From Chara braunii (taxonomy: Eukaryota; Streptophyta; Charophyceae; Charales; Characeae): DNA of 27,897 nt. The stretch is from assembly GCA_003427395.1 (NCBI GenBank), contig BFEA01000062.1, positions 2,055,238 through 2,083,134 on the forward strand, read 5' to 3'. A program made the position numbers and the translations under genes. The notes under the pieces are model-generated. The model was not told the DNA's origin, ran no database searches, and worked only from the letters and a program-made list of their open reading frames with translations. Below, piece after piece: positions 18,634-27,842 of this stretch (positions within the stretch are counted from its first letter, which is position 1; each line of letters begins with the position of its first letter).

Positions 18634-18786
18634 TACACAAAACGACACAACAAAACAACGCACACAATCCTAGTCCCTTCAGTAGTCATCCCATAACTCT
18701 TAGATGCAGAAATCGGATATGCGACGCGCGCGAGACTTAGTATAAAACCACGTGGACACAGGGTTTTCCCATATCGACTAGCAATG

Positions 18787-18870
18787 TATAAATATGCAAG
18801 CAGTCGCAATGATGGCGTACTATGTAGTGCACATAATCAAGCGGTCCCTCGTGGGTTCGAGTACCACTTA
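18787..18870 (+). other. tRNA-like (possible SINE head) sequence
   Basis: TGGCGTACTATGTAGTGCA (18813-18831) resembles a pol III A box and D-arm. GGTTCGAGTAC (18854-18864) is a near-perfect B box, about 40 bp further on. TATAAATA lies upstream at about 18786. No complete cloverleaf can be folded, so this is not a functional tRNA gene. A tRNA-derived SINE fragment is the likely explanation. Confidence 0.4.
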
Positions 18871-19850
18871 TGACACTCAAGTGTCAAACTCGAAGTATTG
18901 TGAGGGTCTACCCCTTCACGATATTGCACGACTGAAGGAATAGCCTTGCGGCCTCCGCGGCACCTCCGGCCTTTAGGCTGAGTGTCTCGGTGGGCAAGGC
19001 AAATAGAGTTTACTTGAGGGGTGATCCCTTCCACGCAGAGTCTAGGACCTGGGATGTCCTGGACAAGGATCTCAAATCCAGGCTAGGACCAACGTCCGAT
19101 TAAGAAACTTTTAAGAAGCATACAACAATAAAGGGGTTTTTCCTTCCTTTTTCAATCTCGACCCCAATTAACCATTAAGTGTGAGCCCCTCAGGCCACAC
19201 AAACACCCAAACATAGATATGCGCGTATATGTATATAATGGGGAATAAGTATGCGACAATCACTTCTCACTATCACAGTGGGATTCGTCACAACCATATA
19301 TATGTATGTGATCACAAGCAGTCAAATCCAAAGTCCGGACCACAAAACATATCTGCAATCACATTAAAGAGTCAACCAAAGTTCACACACTACACAAAGT
19401 CAACTTCAACCATTCTCTATGCTCATACCCCTCGCTTTAGCCATGCAAGTCCCAACCTTTGTCCAACCTTCCATAATTAAATACTCAGCACCTTTGTTGA
19501 ATGGCCATTCAATGAAAGTCCGGGTGAAAACCTTAATAAAACAATAAAAACCACCAGGCTAAAACCCTCAGGTTGAGTGTTGAGAGTGGAGTGGAGTTGA
19601 GTCGTAAACCGACGAATCGGCAACCGACCTGTTATCAGTGATAACAGAAGATGATCCTCGTGGGATCAAGCTGAATCTATTCCAGATCCTAAACCAAACG
19701 ATCAAGAGGACCTGTAACATAAGACAAGCCAATCCCCAAGCTAAATTTATAAGTCCATGGGGAATAATCTCCATATCACAATCTCACTCAAGGTTCTCCT
19801 GTAAACTAAGTTTAAGCCTACCTCTAAGCCAGTGCCTAAAGAAAAGGTAG
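18871..19850. other. Insertion interior, no gene identified
   Basis: Mixed-composition DNA with a GCGGCCTCCGCGGCACCTCC block near 18948-18967 and TATATG-rich words around 19220-19310. Short open frames show no recognisable product. Confidence 0.4.
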
Positions 19851-19861
19851 ACCTTTGGCAG

Positions 19862-20500
19862 AATCTCCTCTATACAGAGTGGATTGTCAGAATTGCCACC
19901 TGTCAAAATATAACATTCCTTTAAACTAAGAAAATTTCAGCAGCGCTTCCCGTAGGAAAAGTGACTTCTCGAACTTTATACTAGCTCAGGTATGAAAACA
20001 GAAATAATATTTAACTTTGGAAAGTTAAATTTTGTCCAACTCTCTGAATTTGTAAAAATTTGGGTAGCATCTCCTTTAGAAAGGTAGACTTCCCAGATTT
20101 ATACTAAGTCGGATAAGAACTTAGAAGCCAGCCTTGAGTTCGACTTAAGACAAAGTTCAACTAACCCCTTAGATTTGTAGAAATTTCGGCAGCGCTTCCC
20201 ATAGAGAAAGTGCTATTCCAAGGTTTATACAATGCTAAGTTCAAGAATCTAGAAAATAACCTTAACTTCCCAAAGTCCAATTTTGTCCAACTCCTTGAAT
20301 TAGCAAAAATTTGGGCAGCACTCCCTTTAGAAAAGGAGACTTCCCAAATTTTTACTAAGCCATGTATATAATTTTGACAAACTGAACTTTTGAAAGCCAA
20401 AATCTGACTAACTCCTTGGTTTTGTAGAAATTTCGGTAGCGCTTCCCATAGAGAAAGTGCTATTCCAAGAAGTATACAAGACCAAGTATAATAAAAGATC
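19862..20500. repeat. Tandem repeat, ~124-bp period, each unit with a small hairpin
   Basis: The anchor AAATTT recurs at about 19932, 20056, 20181, 20307 and 20428, spaced 121-126 bp. Two unit types alternate. Units 1, 3 and 5 carry CAGCGCTTCCC...AAGTG; units 2 and 4 carry GCA(T/C)CTCC...AAGG. Each has a short self-complementary core: AGCGCTT (20191) with AAGTGCT (20208), CTCC (20321) with GGAG (20335), and AGCGCTT (20438) with AAGTGCT (20455). A diverged unit with AATCTCCTCT/AGAGTGGATT occurs at 19862-19885. The period is not a multiple of three, so the 113-codon minus-strand frame across it is probably fortuitous. It behaves like a dimeric satellite. Confidence 0.75.
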
Positions 20501-20774
20501 ACATAAAATGCATAAATTGACCTAAGGAAAGAAAAAACTTAGCTCAGAAAATGCAGGAATTGAAACTAACTCCTACGGCACTAGCACGTGGCGAGCATCT
20601 AAAGCAACTACCTGTCAAACTGAAACTTGGACCAAGTAGTATTCTCACTCAGTCACATGCAAGGCCAAACCACAAAGGTTATTACTCTCACCAGCCCAAA
20701 ATTAACCTTATCAAACAATAGCTCATAGTCTTTCAATGATTTAGCTCTTTATACCCAGCTTACATAAGGCATAA

Positions 20775-21500
20775 AGCTAAACCACCCAAACTTATGGAAC
20801 ATGTCTAGCTCAGCCATTGAATATACACAAACACAGGGCACAACAACTCTTCTCTTCCTTGGGCACATGATTAGGTCACCCTAGTCGGCCTGACCTGTTT
20901 AAGTATCCAAGTTTTATATAATTATTTGCACGTAGTCTTTTGAGGTAGCATATAACTGAACCGATCATCTTTAGCTCGAGATTCAGTCTGCCCCTTCATA
21001 CCACAAGTTTATTTTTAATTTATACTCTCTTTAGTTTGTGATAAGCTATAGTCAGACTACCCAAACTTATGGAATCCTGTCTGACTAGCCTGTTCATAAG
21101 TAGGATAGTAATAAAATATAGTCAAGTTATAGCCTTCTGGTTCCAGCATGTGCGAGCCATTGGACCAAAACCACCCAAACTTATGGAACATGTCTGGTCC
21201 TCTGCCTGATTCATTTTCTTAAATAAAACAGGAAGGGGTTGAGCCACCCAAACTTATGGAACATGCTCAGACCCCCTCGTTCAGAACCACAAGAAACTGA
21301 GAAAACCCAAAATAAACAAGGCAACCAAGCCACCCAAACTTATGGGACAATGCCAAGTTCCTAAAAAGTCAAACACAAACAACCCTTGCAAGTCAGAGCA
21401 ACCAGACCACCCAAACTTATGGAACATGTCTGGTTCTCCAAGCAATTCAAAAATAAACATAGTACTGGGTCTCCCCAAACTTATGGACACTTGCCCAGCC
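20775..21500. repeat. Family of seven hairpin-forming units with constant loop
   Basis: CCAAACTTATGG occurs seven times, centred near 20791, 21066, 21181, 21254, 21339, 21416 and 21480, mostly within CACCCAAACTTATGGAACATG. The bases on either side differ from copy to copy but are complementary to each other. Examples are AGCTA/TAGCT (20775, 20806), TAGTCAGAC/GTCTGACTA (21049, 21079), GGACCA/TGGTCC (21162, 21195), GGGGTTGAGC/GCTCAGACCCC with one bulge (21235, 21265), AACCAGAC/GTCTGGTT (21400, 21428) and CTGGG/CCCAG (21465, 21494). The copy at 21320-21360 pairs imperfectly. Function is unknown; a structured RNA array or a small mobile hairpin family are both possible. Confidence 0.8.
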
Positions 21501-22245
21501 TTTGATTGACTCAGTCAAACTCCAACAATGTTGCCTTCCTCCCATCCTTCCCCCAGATGCAATCCCACAATCTGCTTTCAGTCAGACAAAAAAACTGAAA
21601 CTGACATTACCCATACATTCCTTTATTTAAATCTGATATAAGTCCTGAAAATCAAACTCAAAGTCGAAGTAGGGGTACAAGGAGTATACTCGGTCAAACA
21701 TACCAAGAGATACAGATATGGGTTATAACAGGGTTTATAGAAGGAGATGAAATATTACCTCTCAGTTCTCTGCCTCCAAAACTCCTCCTGAGTTCCGCCA
21801 GAGCTCCCGCAATCGGTGGGCTCACTCCCCACAGAGTCTTGCTGCGGTCCTACGAGTTGCAATCCCGCCTTCCGCCTGCCTCTCTGAACAGGATTAGACT
21901 GAGAGTAAGAAAGACAGAAAGAGGGGTTCTAGACTCTCGAGATACAAGAGGGGGACAACTCAACTCTCAGGAGAGGGCCCCGATACCTTCACTCGCCTGA
22001 GGGCCCCGCAATGATGGCCAAAGATTGCAGCAACTTAGTCAAGGTTGAAGTCAAACCGTCAGAGTCAACCCCTCTGACAACCTCCTAGATCGCAGCAATA
22101 ATCTCTCCACAAAGCGTCGTCTCCTCCCAGATCAAACTGTCTTTACGCAGCCTAGATCACTAGCGTCCAACTAATACACATTTCCAGGCCGCATTGTCGA
22201 GCTTGCTACCCAAAGTGCACTGGCCACACCTCAGTCTGCACTTTC
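21501..22245. other. Insertion interior, no gene identified
   Basis: AT-rich then moderately GC-rich DNA. GTCAA/GTCAAC words are frequent at 22030-22075 but not periodic. No coding or RNA gene signal is recognised. Confidence 0.4.
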
Positions 22246-22284
22246 GTGGCTGGCCTTCTGCAGCTTGTTCGACGTGCTGGGCAC

Positions 22285-23265
22285 TGTACCGGCCAGCAGA
22301 TAAGCCTGCGACTTCACAGCCCCGCTCTCTCGCTAACTTCCGCTCGTAGTATGACCAAGTTCAGAGGGAATCTTTTATTCGAACATGGAAGTATTCACTG
22401 CTCTCCAATCGTTCGTGCAAAGAGATCGAGGGAAGCTACTTCTCTCGGCAAGATGAGCGATGTATCGGCCACCAAGTAAGTCGTCACATCCTCCGCTTCT
22501 ACATTCTTCCTTGTCACGACGCACTCAGTCAGGATCCCGGTCAGGCTCACTACCTCATCAGACGCGTCAAGATCAGGCTTCCCCGAATTCGATAATGTGT
22601 CGGCCACAGATCTATCGGCAACATCCCCTACGCAGGATAAACAACAACGGGTTCGAATATGACGATCCTTCCCTTACTGCGCAGCAGCTCTGTCTGCATG
22701 AGAGCGGACCCTCTGTTAGAACACAAGGAAATATACGAATCTACCAACCGCATAGGGATCGGAGAGAGTTTCCTACCAATAGTATGGGTCACGTATCGGC
22801 TAAACAGGTAAGTACCCAACCTCATGGCAGGCTTCCCGCTCCTATTCTTGACATGATGACCAAAACTCGACTGTATCCACCACTAAAATACGAAAATATA
22901 CAACACTTCAGACAACTGCTTCTCTCAGCCCTTACTCCGCTGCCGCAATCTCTTCTGCAGGTCCGCACCTTCGTAGGCACGTATCAGCTTGATCAGGTAA
23001 ATACGTCCTACTTCCATCGATTGTACGAGCAACGCGCCCGTCAGCAAATGAGTTATCAACCCCGCGGCTGCCTCATGCTAGTTCCATCGCAGAATGAGCA
23101 AAATCGAAGGAATGTTCCCCTTGAATGCGACCGGGTGCCTGTGCGCAACTAGCTAGGACGCCCGCACTCCTATCCGTAGGAGCAACGCACCGGCCAGGTA
23201 AGTCTCCAACATCGTGGCCGCCTCACACTTATTCCATCAATAGGATGACCAACATCGAATGAATC
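22285..23265 (+). repeat. Degenerate interspersed repeat with CAGGTAAGT motifs
   Basis: Related segments of about 80 bp recur at roughly 22285, 22460, 22793, 22981, 23036 and 23183. The common pattern is (C)GTATCGGC(CA)..CAGGTAAGT, then C-rich and CTTC-rich sequence, then ATGACCAA. CAGGTAAGT is exact at 22805-22813 and 23195-23203, with CAGGTAAAT at 22994-23002 and CAAGTAAGT near 22473. CAG|GTAAGT is the 5' splice-site consensus, but exons are not evident. Spacing is irregular (about 55-330 bp). Confidence 0.55.
22460..23152 (+). CDS. Unassigned 230-codon open frame
   Basis: The longest open frame in the insertion. Its composition is rich in Q, R, S, P and L, with no domain, signal peptide or membrane segment that I recognise. 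Two of the DNA repeat copies fall in this frame and give similar peptides (QVSTQPHGRL and QMSYQPRGCL). Repeat structure alone could produce this, and neighbouring copies at 22300 and 23195 are outside it or run into a stop. The first ATG lies inside a repeat copy and has no special context. It may be a fortuitous frame; I would not assign a function. Confidence 0.2.
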   Translation: MYRPPSKSSHPPLLHSSLSRRTQSGSRSGSLPHQTRQDQASPNSIMCRPQIYRQHPLRRINNNGFEYDDPSLTAQQLCLHESGPSVRTQGNIRIYQPHRDRREFPTNSMGHVSAKQVSTQPHGRLPAPILDMMTKTRLYPPLKYENIQHFRQLLLSALTPLPQSLLQVRTFVGTYQLDQVNTSYFHRLYEQRARQQMSYQPRGCLMLVPSQNEQNRRNVPLECDRVPVRN

Positions 23266-23411
23266 TTCTGCTATAATGCAGACAGATTCACGACCAAGAT
23301 TTCCCTTCTTCCTCCGCTCTTTGTCTACATATGGCGCAACCCCTTTCCCTACTAACTCCAAATTCACTAACTTAACACCCAAACTTTCCTCACCATTACC
23401 CTCGCCTAGCA

Positions 23412-24100
23412 CTAAGACCCCCCATGTCGACTCCCCCCGACAGATCTAGTCGAGAATCGCGCGCCTCGTTCGCCCCTCCACCATCTCTTCGCGCAGCACG
23501 TTTCCCTCCTACCTCACTTTCTACTCATTTTCCTCTAAATCCGACATCACCATCCGATTTGCCGGGGGTCAAAAACCCGGTACTGCATCTCTCATCTCTC
23601 GCTTCCGCTCAGGGTCGAGAGCGCTACGTCTCCTTGACCATGCTCGACTCCTCCTTCTGCCATCTTCTATCTCCTGTCACCTCTTCCCTGACCTCCATCG
23701 TATCGTCCGTAGTACCTCTCGTCGTCGTCGTCTCCGTAAGTGTCGACTACAGCCTACAGCGCACGGTCACACAACCATGTGCTAACTTGCCCAGCGACTC
23801 GCGTTATCCGACGGAAAATTTCGGAGGGAACACTACCTGGCAGTTCGATTAGTCTTTCGCTCCTATACCCAAGCCCGACGAACGATTTGCACGTCAATAT
23901 TGCTGCTAGCCTTCACCGTGGCTCCTCCCTGGTTCGGTCGGCATCTTGCCCAGTCCCGTCGCGGCCTCCTTCACAGTAATCCAGCTCTGCTCCGTCCAGG
24001 CATACTGTGCGTGGACTCGGCCCCTCTCTATAGCTAGTTGTGGACCAACGTAGTATGCTACTTGCAAGTCACCTTCCGCACGGGCCATGCGACCTTTATC
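23412..24100. other. Pyrimidine-rich DNA, no gene identified
   Basis: TC-rich with a CGTCGTCGTCGTC run near 23720-23733. A plus-strand frame (23424-23852, 142 codons) is S/P-rich with a valine run and has no recognised domain. Confidence 0.4.
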
Positions 24101-24479
24101 TGTGTCGTTCCAATTTTAACGGATGTCCTGAAGGACAAGGACCAGTCCTAGTGGGATTGCACTCTGCCTCAGCCCCAAATTCAAATTTATATCCCGATAG
24201 ATCGTGGGTACAGCAACCGAGATAGGCCCAAATGCACGAACATCAGTCCCGGAACCGGTATCGGTACACGAGGCTTCTGAATAAGAAAAACAGATAAATA
24301 ATAAAATAATAAACATAAACGGATAAAACTCCGAAAATCGGAAGGGGGAGAGCAACTGTAGCATCTCCTTCACCCTACGGATCTGGCCCATTGTTAGAAC
24401 CGATGGCAAAACCGAGGGGGATAGCCCCATCGAGCCCTCAACCCCTTGGTTCCCTTCAAACGCTCCATCGCTCCTTCGC

Positions 24480-24700
24480 CGTCGCCCGCTGGTCTCGATC
24501 CCAGTACCTCCACAATAACAGTTCAATGCCATAACCCATAGGGCTAGGCCCAAGCTTGAGACCAGGTGGTGCGAGATACCATATCAAGCGATCCTGCCCG
24601 GGGCCACAAAAAAACGCCCTGGGCCACACCTCGGCCTGTATCCGAACCCACGACCGCTAGATATCTGCGCTGACTAGCTCAACTTCCGTCGTGGCCACAG
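24480..24700 (-). other. Two tRNA-like stretches, possible SINE head(s)
   Basis: On the minus strand, GAGCTAGTCAGCGCAG followed by GCGGTCGTGGGTTCGGATAC (about 24685-24636) resembles D-arm/A-box and B-box sequence. Further on, TATGGGTTATGGCATTGAAC and TACTGGGATCGAGACCAG (about 24515-24475) again look like A and B boxes. Neither folds into a full cloverleaf. The first shares its GCGGTC..CGTGGGTTCG block with the plus-strand copy at 18841-18860. A 145-codon minus-strand frame (24553-24116) follows and is probably not coding. Confidence 0.35.
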
Positions 24701-25108
24701 CGCAAGTCGTACCACACACCAAACCCACCGTCAACACTCCAACTTCTTCCGACGTCGGAAATCTACGAAGGGAAATTCCTTTGTCCATCAAAACACAAAC
24801 AAACCGAAAACATGCCGCTGCATCTCCGGCCAAACCTCACCTGTGCGCGCACATGTCACGGTCAAGCATGCCAAACAAAAGACGAGATTTTCTTAATCCT
24901 AGTTAAATCAGAGAATAAATCTGACTGGCGACCACACCGGTTTTTCACAATTATCAAAGCGAAAGAACTCACGCGTGCCTTAAGTCTGCGTGCCCACACA
25001 CTGTCTACTCTAGTCAACCATCCAGTTAACGTAAACCTCAGACACCGCCACACCTCGCGCGGTATACTTAAACTTTAAACCAAACTTGTTTTTTCGTCGC
25101 TTGCTAAA

Positions 25109-25116
25109 ACCAGGGT
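25109..25116. repeat. 8-bp flanking direct repeat ACCAGGGT, right copy
   Basis: Partner of 17629-17636. It adjoins a perfect 18-bp palindrome (ATACCCTTGCAAGGGTAT, 25119-25136) in the gag tail. Confidence 0.6.
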
Positions 25117-26798
25117 GGATACCCTTGCAAGGGTATTCGCAGCGACACCGACCCCCTTGACCCTGGACACCTCCTCTTCCTTGCGGCCTCCCTCCAACCG
25201 CGACAGCAGCGTAGGTCCTCCCCTAACCCCCACTACTGTCCTCTTCCTTCAGGCCTCACTCAATCTGACTATATGGAACCTCATCCATACCACCTTCATC
25301 TAAAGTGAGGATTTGATGATCCTTGGCCCTAACCTAACCAGAGATGGTACAACCTTTCCACTTTTTCCCCTTGTCCAAGTCCTTATGCCAGAAAGTGGAA
25401 ACTGGCATGGACTGTGCCTCAAACAGCACCACCTCCCTACTCAACGTATCATACGTCATGGTGGGCTGTCTACTCTTCTCGAAGAAGTGCCCACGCAAGG
25501 GCTCTGGCATGGCATAATAAAATAAGTTGACCAACTGGGTCTCAGTGACCCCGTGGTCTGGGACGGCTACAAGCTCGTCCACTACGCCCTTGAGTGCCCT
25601 TGCACTCCTCCACTTGCGTGAGTGGATGGTTTCCAGTTTGTCTGAGGCCTTTACGCCTTGACTGACATCTGGAAATCGTTCCTTCAATAATCTAAGGAAT
25701 TCAAGGAGAGGAGTAATCTTGGAATAAGCTACCAAATTATTATCGCATTGTGCAGCACAAGCGAGTGATCTGGCGAAGCTGGCTGCCTCGTCTTTGAGAG
25801 CTTGGAAGGCAATGAGGACTTGTTCCTCAGCTACAATATGCTGCAAATAAACATACGTGTTTACGTTCTCCTCCCAGTTATCAAAATTTTCTTCCTTCTT
25901 CCCACTGTAGGGTTCAGGAAACTTGATCTTTACGGGCTCTCCACGGCGGTGTACCTCTTCCTCCTTTGGAACGGCCAGCTTTGCGCCCTCAATGACGCCT
26001 GCGCAAAATTTCTCGGTGCCCTCTATCCTCGCTTCCATGGCTGCACCTACGTGGCGCACCATTTCACGTGAAAATTCCTTAAAACCTAGACGAATGGAGT
26101 GCAATGTTATGTCATGGGCCCTAGCAAACTGATGTTGCTTGTCCCGGGCTCTAGCCAGGAGTTCGATGTTTCTCGTAATAGTATCTAACTTTCCCTGTAT
26201 ATCTGCTTGAGCCTGCATCTGCTCTCTCTGCTCCTTTATCGCCTCCAACTCCTTTGCCATTCGGCTTGCCTCATCCATCCTTCTCTTCCTTTCCCTTGTA
26301 AGACGCAACTTCCACTGTAGCTTTTTCTCTTTTAGCCTATCGTCTGGCGTCTCAAGGGATCTTCTTCTTCCTCCAACTCCCTGATAACTGCTTCCTTCTC
26401 CTCCCTGGGGACATACAATATGGCTTCTTCTTCTTCCCCCAGTGGCAAATTCGCCACCCACTCAGAGACTTTTTTCTCCATCCATGAATCCTCCTTCTTT
26501 TGCCACTAGATTCCCCTCTCTGCCCTGCGCTTCTTCTGAACAAGGGCTCTTCTTTTTCTTCCTCCTCTTCCATCTCCTCCTCGTGTACTGCCTTCATCTT
26601 CTCATCCTCCTCCTTCTTCAATCTCTCCATTTCCTCTTCTAACTTTTTCCTCTTCGCCGCCTGAGGCCAACTTCTTGGCCTGCCTAATCAACTCCTATTG
26701 GTCTCCTTCTGTTTTCTCTCTTGAAGTACGGCGGCGGCTTGCTCTTCCTGAGCTTTTGTATAAGGGGTGGTGCTCTTGCCACTACGAAGGTCAACCAT
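25109..26798 (-). pseudogene. gag: E2 gag, displaced from its pol and frameshifted
   Basis: The ATG at 26798 (minus) starts MVDLRSGKSTTPYTKAQEEQ, which has the look of a retrotransposon gag N-terminus, and a TGA stops it after about 37 codons. A charged E/K-rich coiled-coil segment follows in shifted frames. The main 375-codon frame (26461-25334) holds a long helical segment, KIKFPEPYSGKKEENFDNW at the start of the capsid domain, FLRLLKERFPD, and YYAMPEPLRGHF near its end. After the stop, a G/R-rich stretch with several cysteines runs towards 25109. Order and strand fit the protease/RT half at 13923-17628, so I treat them as one element split by an insertion. Gag would package element RNA. 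Confidence 0.82.
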
Positions 26799-27395
26799 GG
26801 TGAAAGATGTACAACCGGAAGTCAGTTCCACTCCTCACCACTTAGACCCTCACCCCCTCATTGACTCAACCTAGGACTGACTCAACAGAGGACCATAGAA
26901 TCTTGGTAAGATCCTGTCAACTATGGTCTCTAGCCTAGACCTAAACTAAGGCTGTCACTACATAACTTATTGCTGATCAGGATGCATTTAAGGAGATCCC
27001 CTGTAACTCCTCAGGAATTCTTTAACGTCGCAGACAGGACGCCGTGATCAGCAACTCCTCTCAAGACTTAGACAACTCGTTGTGCAGCCCACAGCTCGGA
27101 TTTTGGGCCTACCGTGCCACACTCAACAGCCCGCCGGTCTGTACCGGTCCTTGGGAGGTTTCGTGTCCTCCGGCTCCGTCAAGTCGTCAGACACGGCCTT
27201 TAGCCCTACTTAGCCCGTGTGGGTTTGGTCAGCAAAGCTCTATGACCTCATTCATAGAGTTCCTATCACCTGGACAGAAGAGACTCGATGCAGAAAGAAG
27301 AGACAGACAGACTCAGCAAGTACCATGGGGTGAGTGCACATCCATAGGGCGAGGGGATAGGCTGAAGGCTTGGCGAGAATATACCAACTCCACCT
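26799..27395 (-). other. E2 leader region
   Basis: Sequence upstream of gag on the minus strand without a recognisable gene. It contains the conserved structured element (26970-27054) and a CTCTATGA/TCATAGAG hairpin near 27239-27260. I cannot locate the primer-binding site or the 5' LTR boundary. The 5' LTR may lie beyond the window. Confidence 0.5.
26970..27054 (-). ncRNA. Conserved structured leader element, E2 copy
   Basis: TTGCTGATCA (26970-26979) is the exact complement of TGATCAGCAA (27045-27054), closing a segment. Inside it, AGGAG (26991-26995) pairs with CTCCT (27007-27011). The strand-matched E1 segment (2328-2418) shares CTGTCTGCGACGTTAAA, AATTCCTGAGGA and TCCTTAAATGC with it. Where the E1 hairpin has AGGAC/GTCCT, E2 has AGGAG/CTCCT, so both partners of a pair changed together. 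It lies about 170-260 nt upstream of the gag ATG. Confidence 0.55.
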
Positions 27396-27396
27396 T

Positions 27397-27563
27397 GGTC
27401 AAATTTGTGGTCAACAACTCTGGTCAACGCCTTGGTCAACATTTGGTCAAGCCGATCAAACCCCCGGTCAACACTCTGCTCAACCTAGGTCAACACTTTG
27501 GTCAACATCTGAGTCAACACCCAAGTCAACTTAGGTCAACCCCTTGGTCAACGCATTGGTCAA
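27397..27563 (-). promoter_or_regulatory. Array of W-box cores, 12-bp period
   Basis: Thirteen TTGAC(C/T) cores on the minus strand appear as GGTCAA or AGTCAA on the plus strand. They start at 27397, 27409, 27422, 27434, 27445, 27466, 27488, 27500, 27512, 27524, 27534, 27546 and 27558. Degenerate units sit in two of the gaps (27454, 27478). TTGAC(C/T) is the plant WRKY-factor binding core. Placement upstream of E2 gag would suit a stress-responsive promoter. A simple 12-bp minisatellite with no regulatory role is the alternative. Confidence 0.55.
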
Positions 27564-27840
27564 CCCTCAACTTAGCTATGGCTGCCGACACTTTCTCTTT
27601 CTCGCACCCTCGCTTCTCTTTCTCCCTCCTTTCTTCTTCCTCACTTCTTTCTCTCTTCACCCCGGCTATGTCTTCCTTCTTCAATTCGTCCCTCCTTTCT
27701 TCTTCCTCGACTATGCTTTCTCTCTTCTTCGTCTCTCCTCCCTTCTCCTTCGCTTCACCTTCCTCTCTCTTGGTAACCCTGTGTCCGAGCTCCTCGGCTA
27801 TGGCTGCTTTCTCCTTGGTCCGCACAACAATCTTGTATCG
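27526..27840 (-). other. E/K/R-rich open frame in purine-rich DNA
   Basis: The minus strand is open for about 100 codons with very high E, K and R content (for example EEEERRDELKKEDIAG) and would form a charged helix. The DNA is a pyrimidine tract on the plus strand. It has a partly repeated block (CCCTCCTTTCTTCTTCCTC at about 27624 and 27691), so the composition may come from repeat expansion. A similar charged stretch exists in the E2 gag N-terminal region. It could be a remnant of coding sequence or chance. Confidence 0.25.

Positions 27841-27842
<2 letters not shown>

Larger units (their letters stand above)
17637..25108. mobile_element. Unclassified 7.47-kb insertion in E2
   Basis: It separates E2 gag from E2 protease and is bounded by the 8-bp direct repeat ACCAGGGT. 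It does not begin TG or end CA, shows no duplicate ends, and codes for no reverse transcriptase, transposase or helicase that I recognise. Just inside its left end is a perfect 14-bp inverted repeat. The interior contains arrays described separately: tRNA-like fragments, a 124-bp tandem repeat, a seven-copy hairpin family and a splice-donor-like repeat. An 8-bp duplication fits hAT-class DNA transposons, but the ends (TACCAGCC... and the complement of ...GCTTGCTAAA) are not convincing terminal inverted repeats. A Helitron, a composite of several insertions or a rearrangement are alternatives. Confidence 0.5.

Noticed and set aside
20161-20502. 113-codon minus-strand open frame
   Set aside because: It lies within the ~124-bp tandem repeat, whose period is not a multiple of three; the frame is probably by chance.
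20775-21500. Regular repeats as a CRISPR array
   Set aside because: Spacing is irregular, flanks are complementary rather than unique spacers, there are no cas genes, and the sequence is eukaryotic.
23424-23852. 142-codon plus-strand frame as a host gene
   Set aside because: S/P-rich translation of pyrimidine-rich DNA with no recognisable domain.
17639-25130. Helitron reading of the insertion (minus-strand hairpin then CTGG|T end, A|TC start)
   Set aside because: Only two bases separate hairpin and CTGG, the TC start is a weak match, and no Rep/helicase sequence is seen. I keep it only as an alternative.
17631-27780. CAGGGTTACCA at 17631 and its complement at 27770-27780 as hAT-like terminal inverted repeats of a 10-kb element
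   Set aside because: The flanks do not form an 8-bp duplication, the right copy lies in the E/K-rich tract, and this would swallow E2 gag. The ACCAGGGT repeat gives a simpler model.
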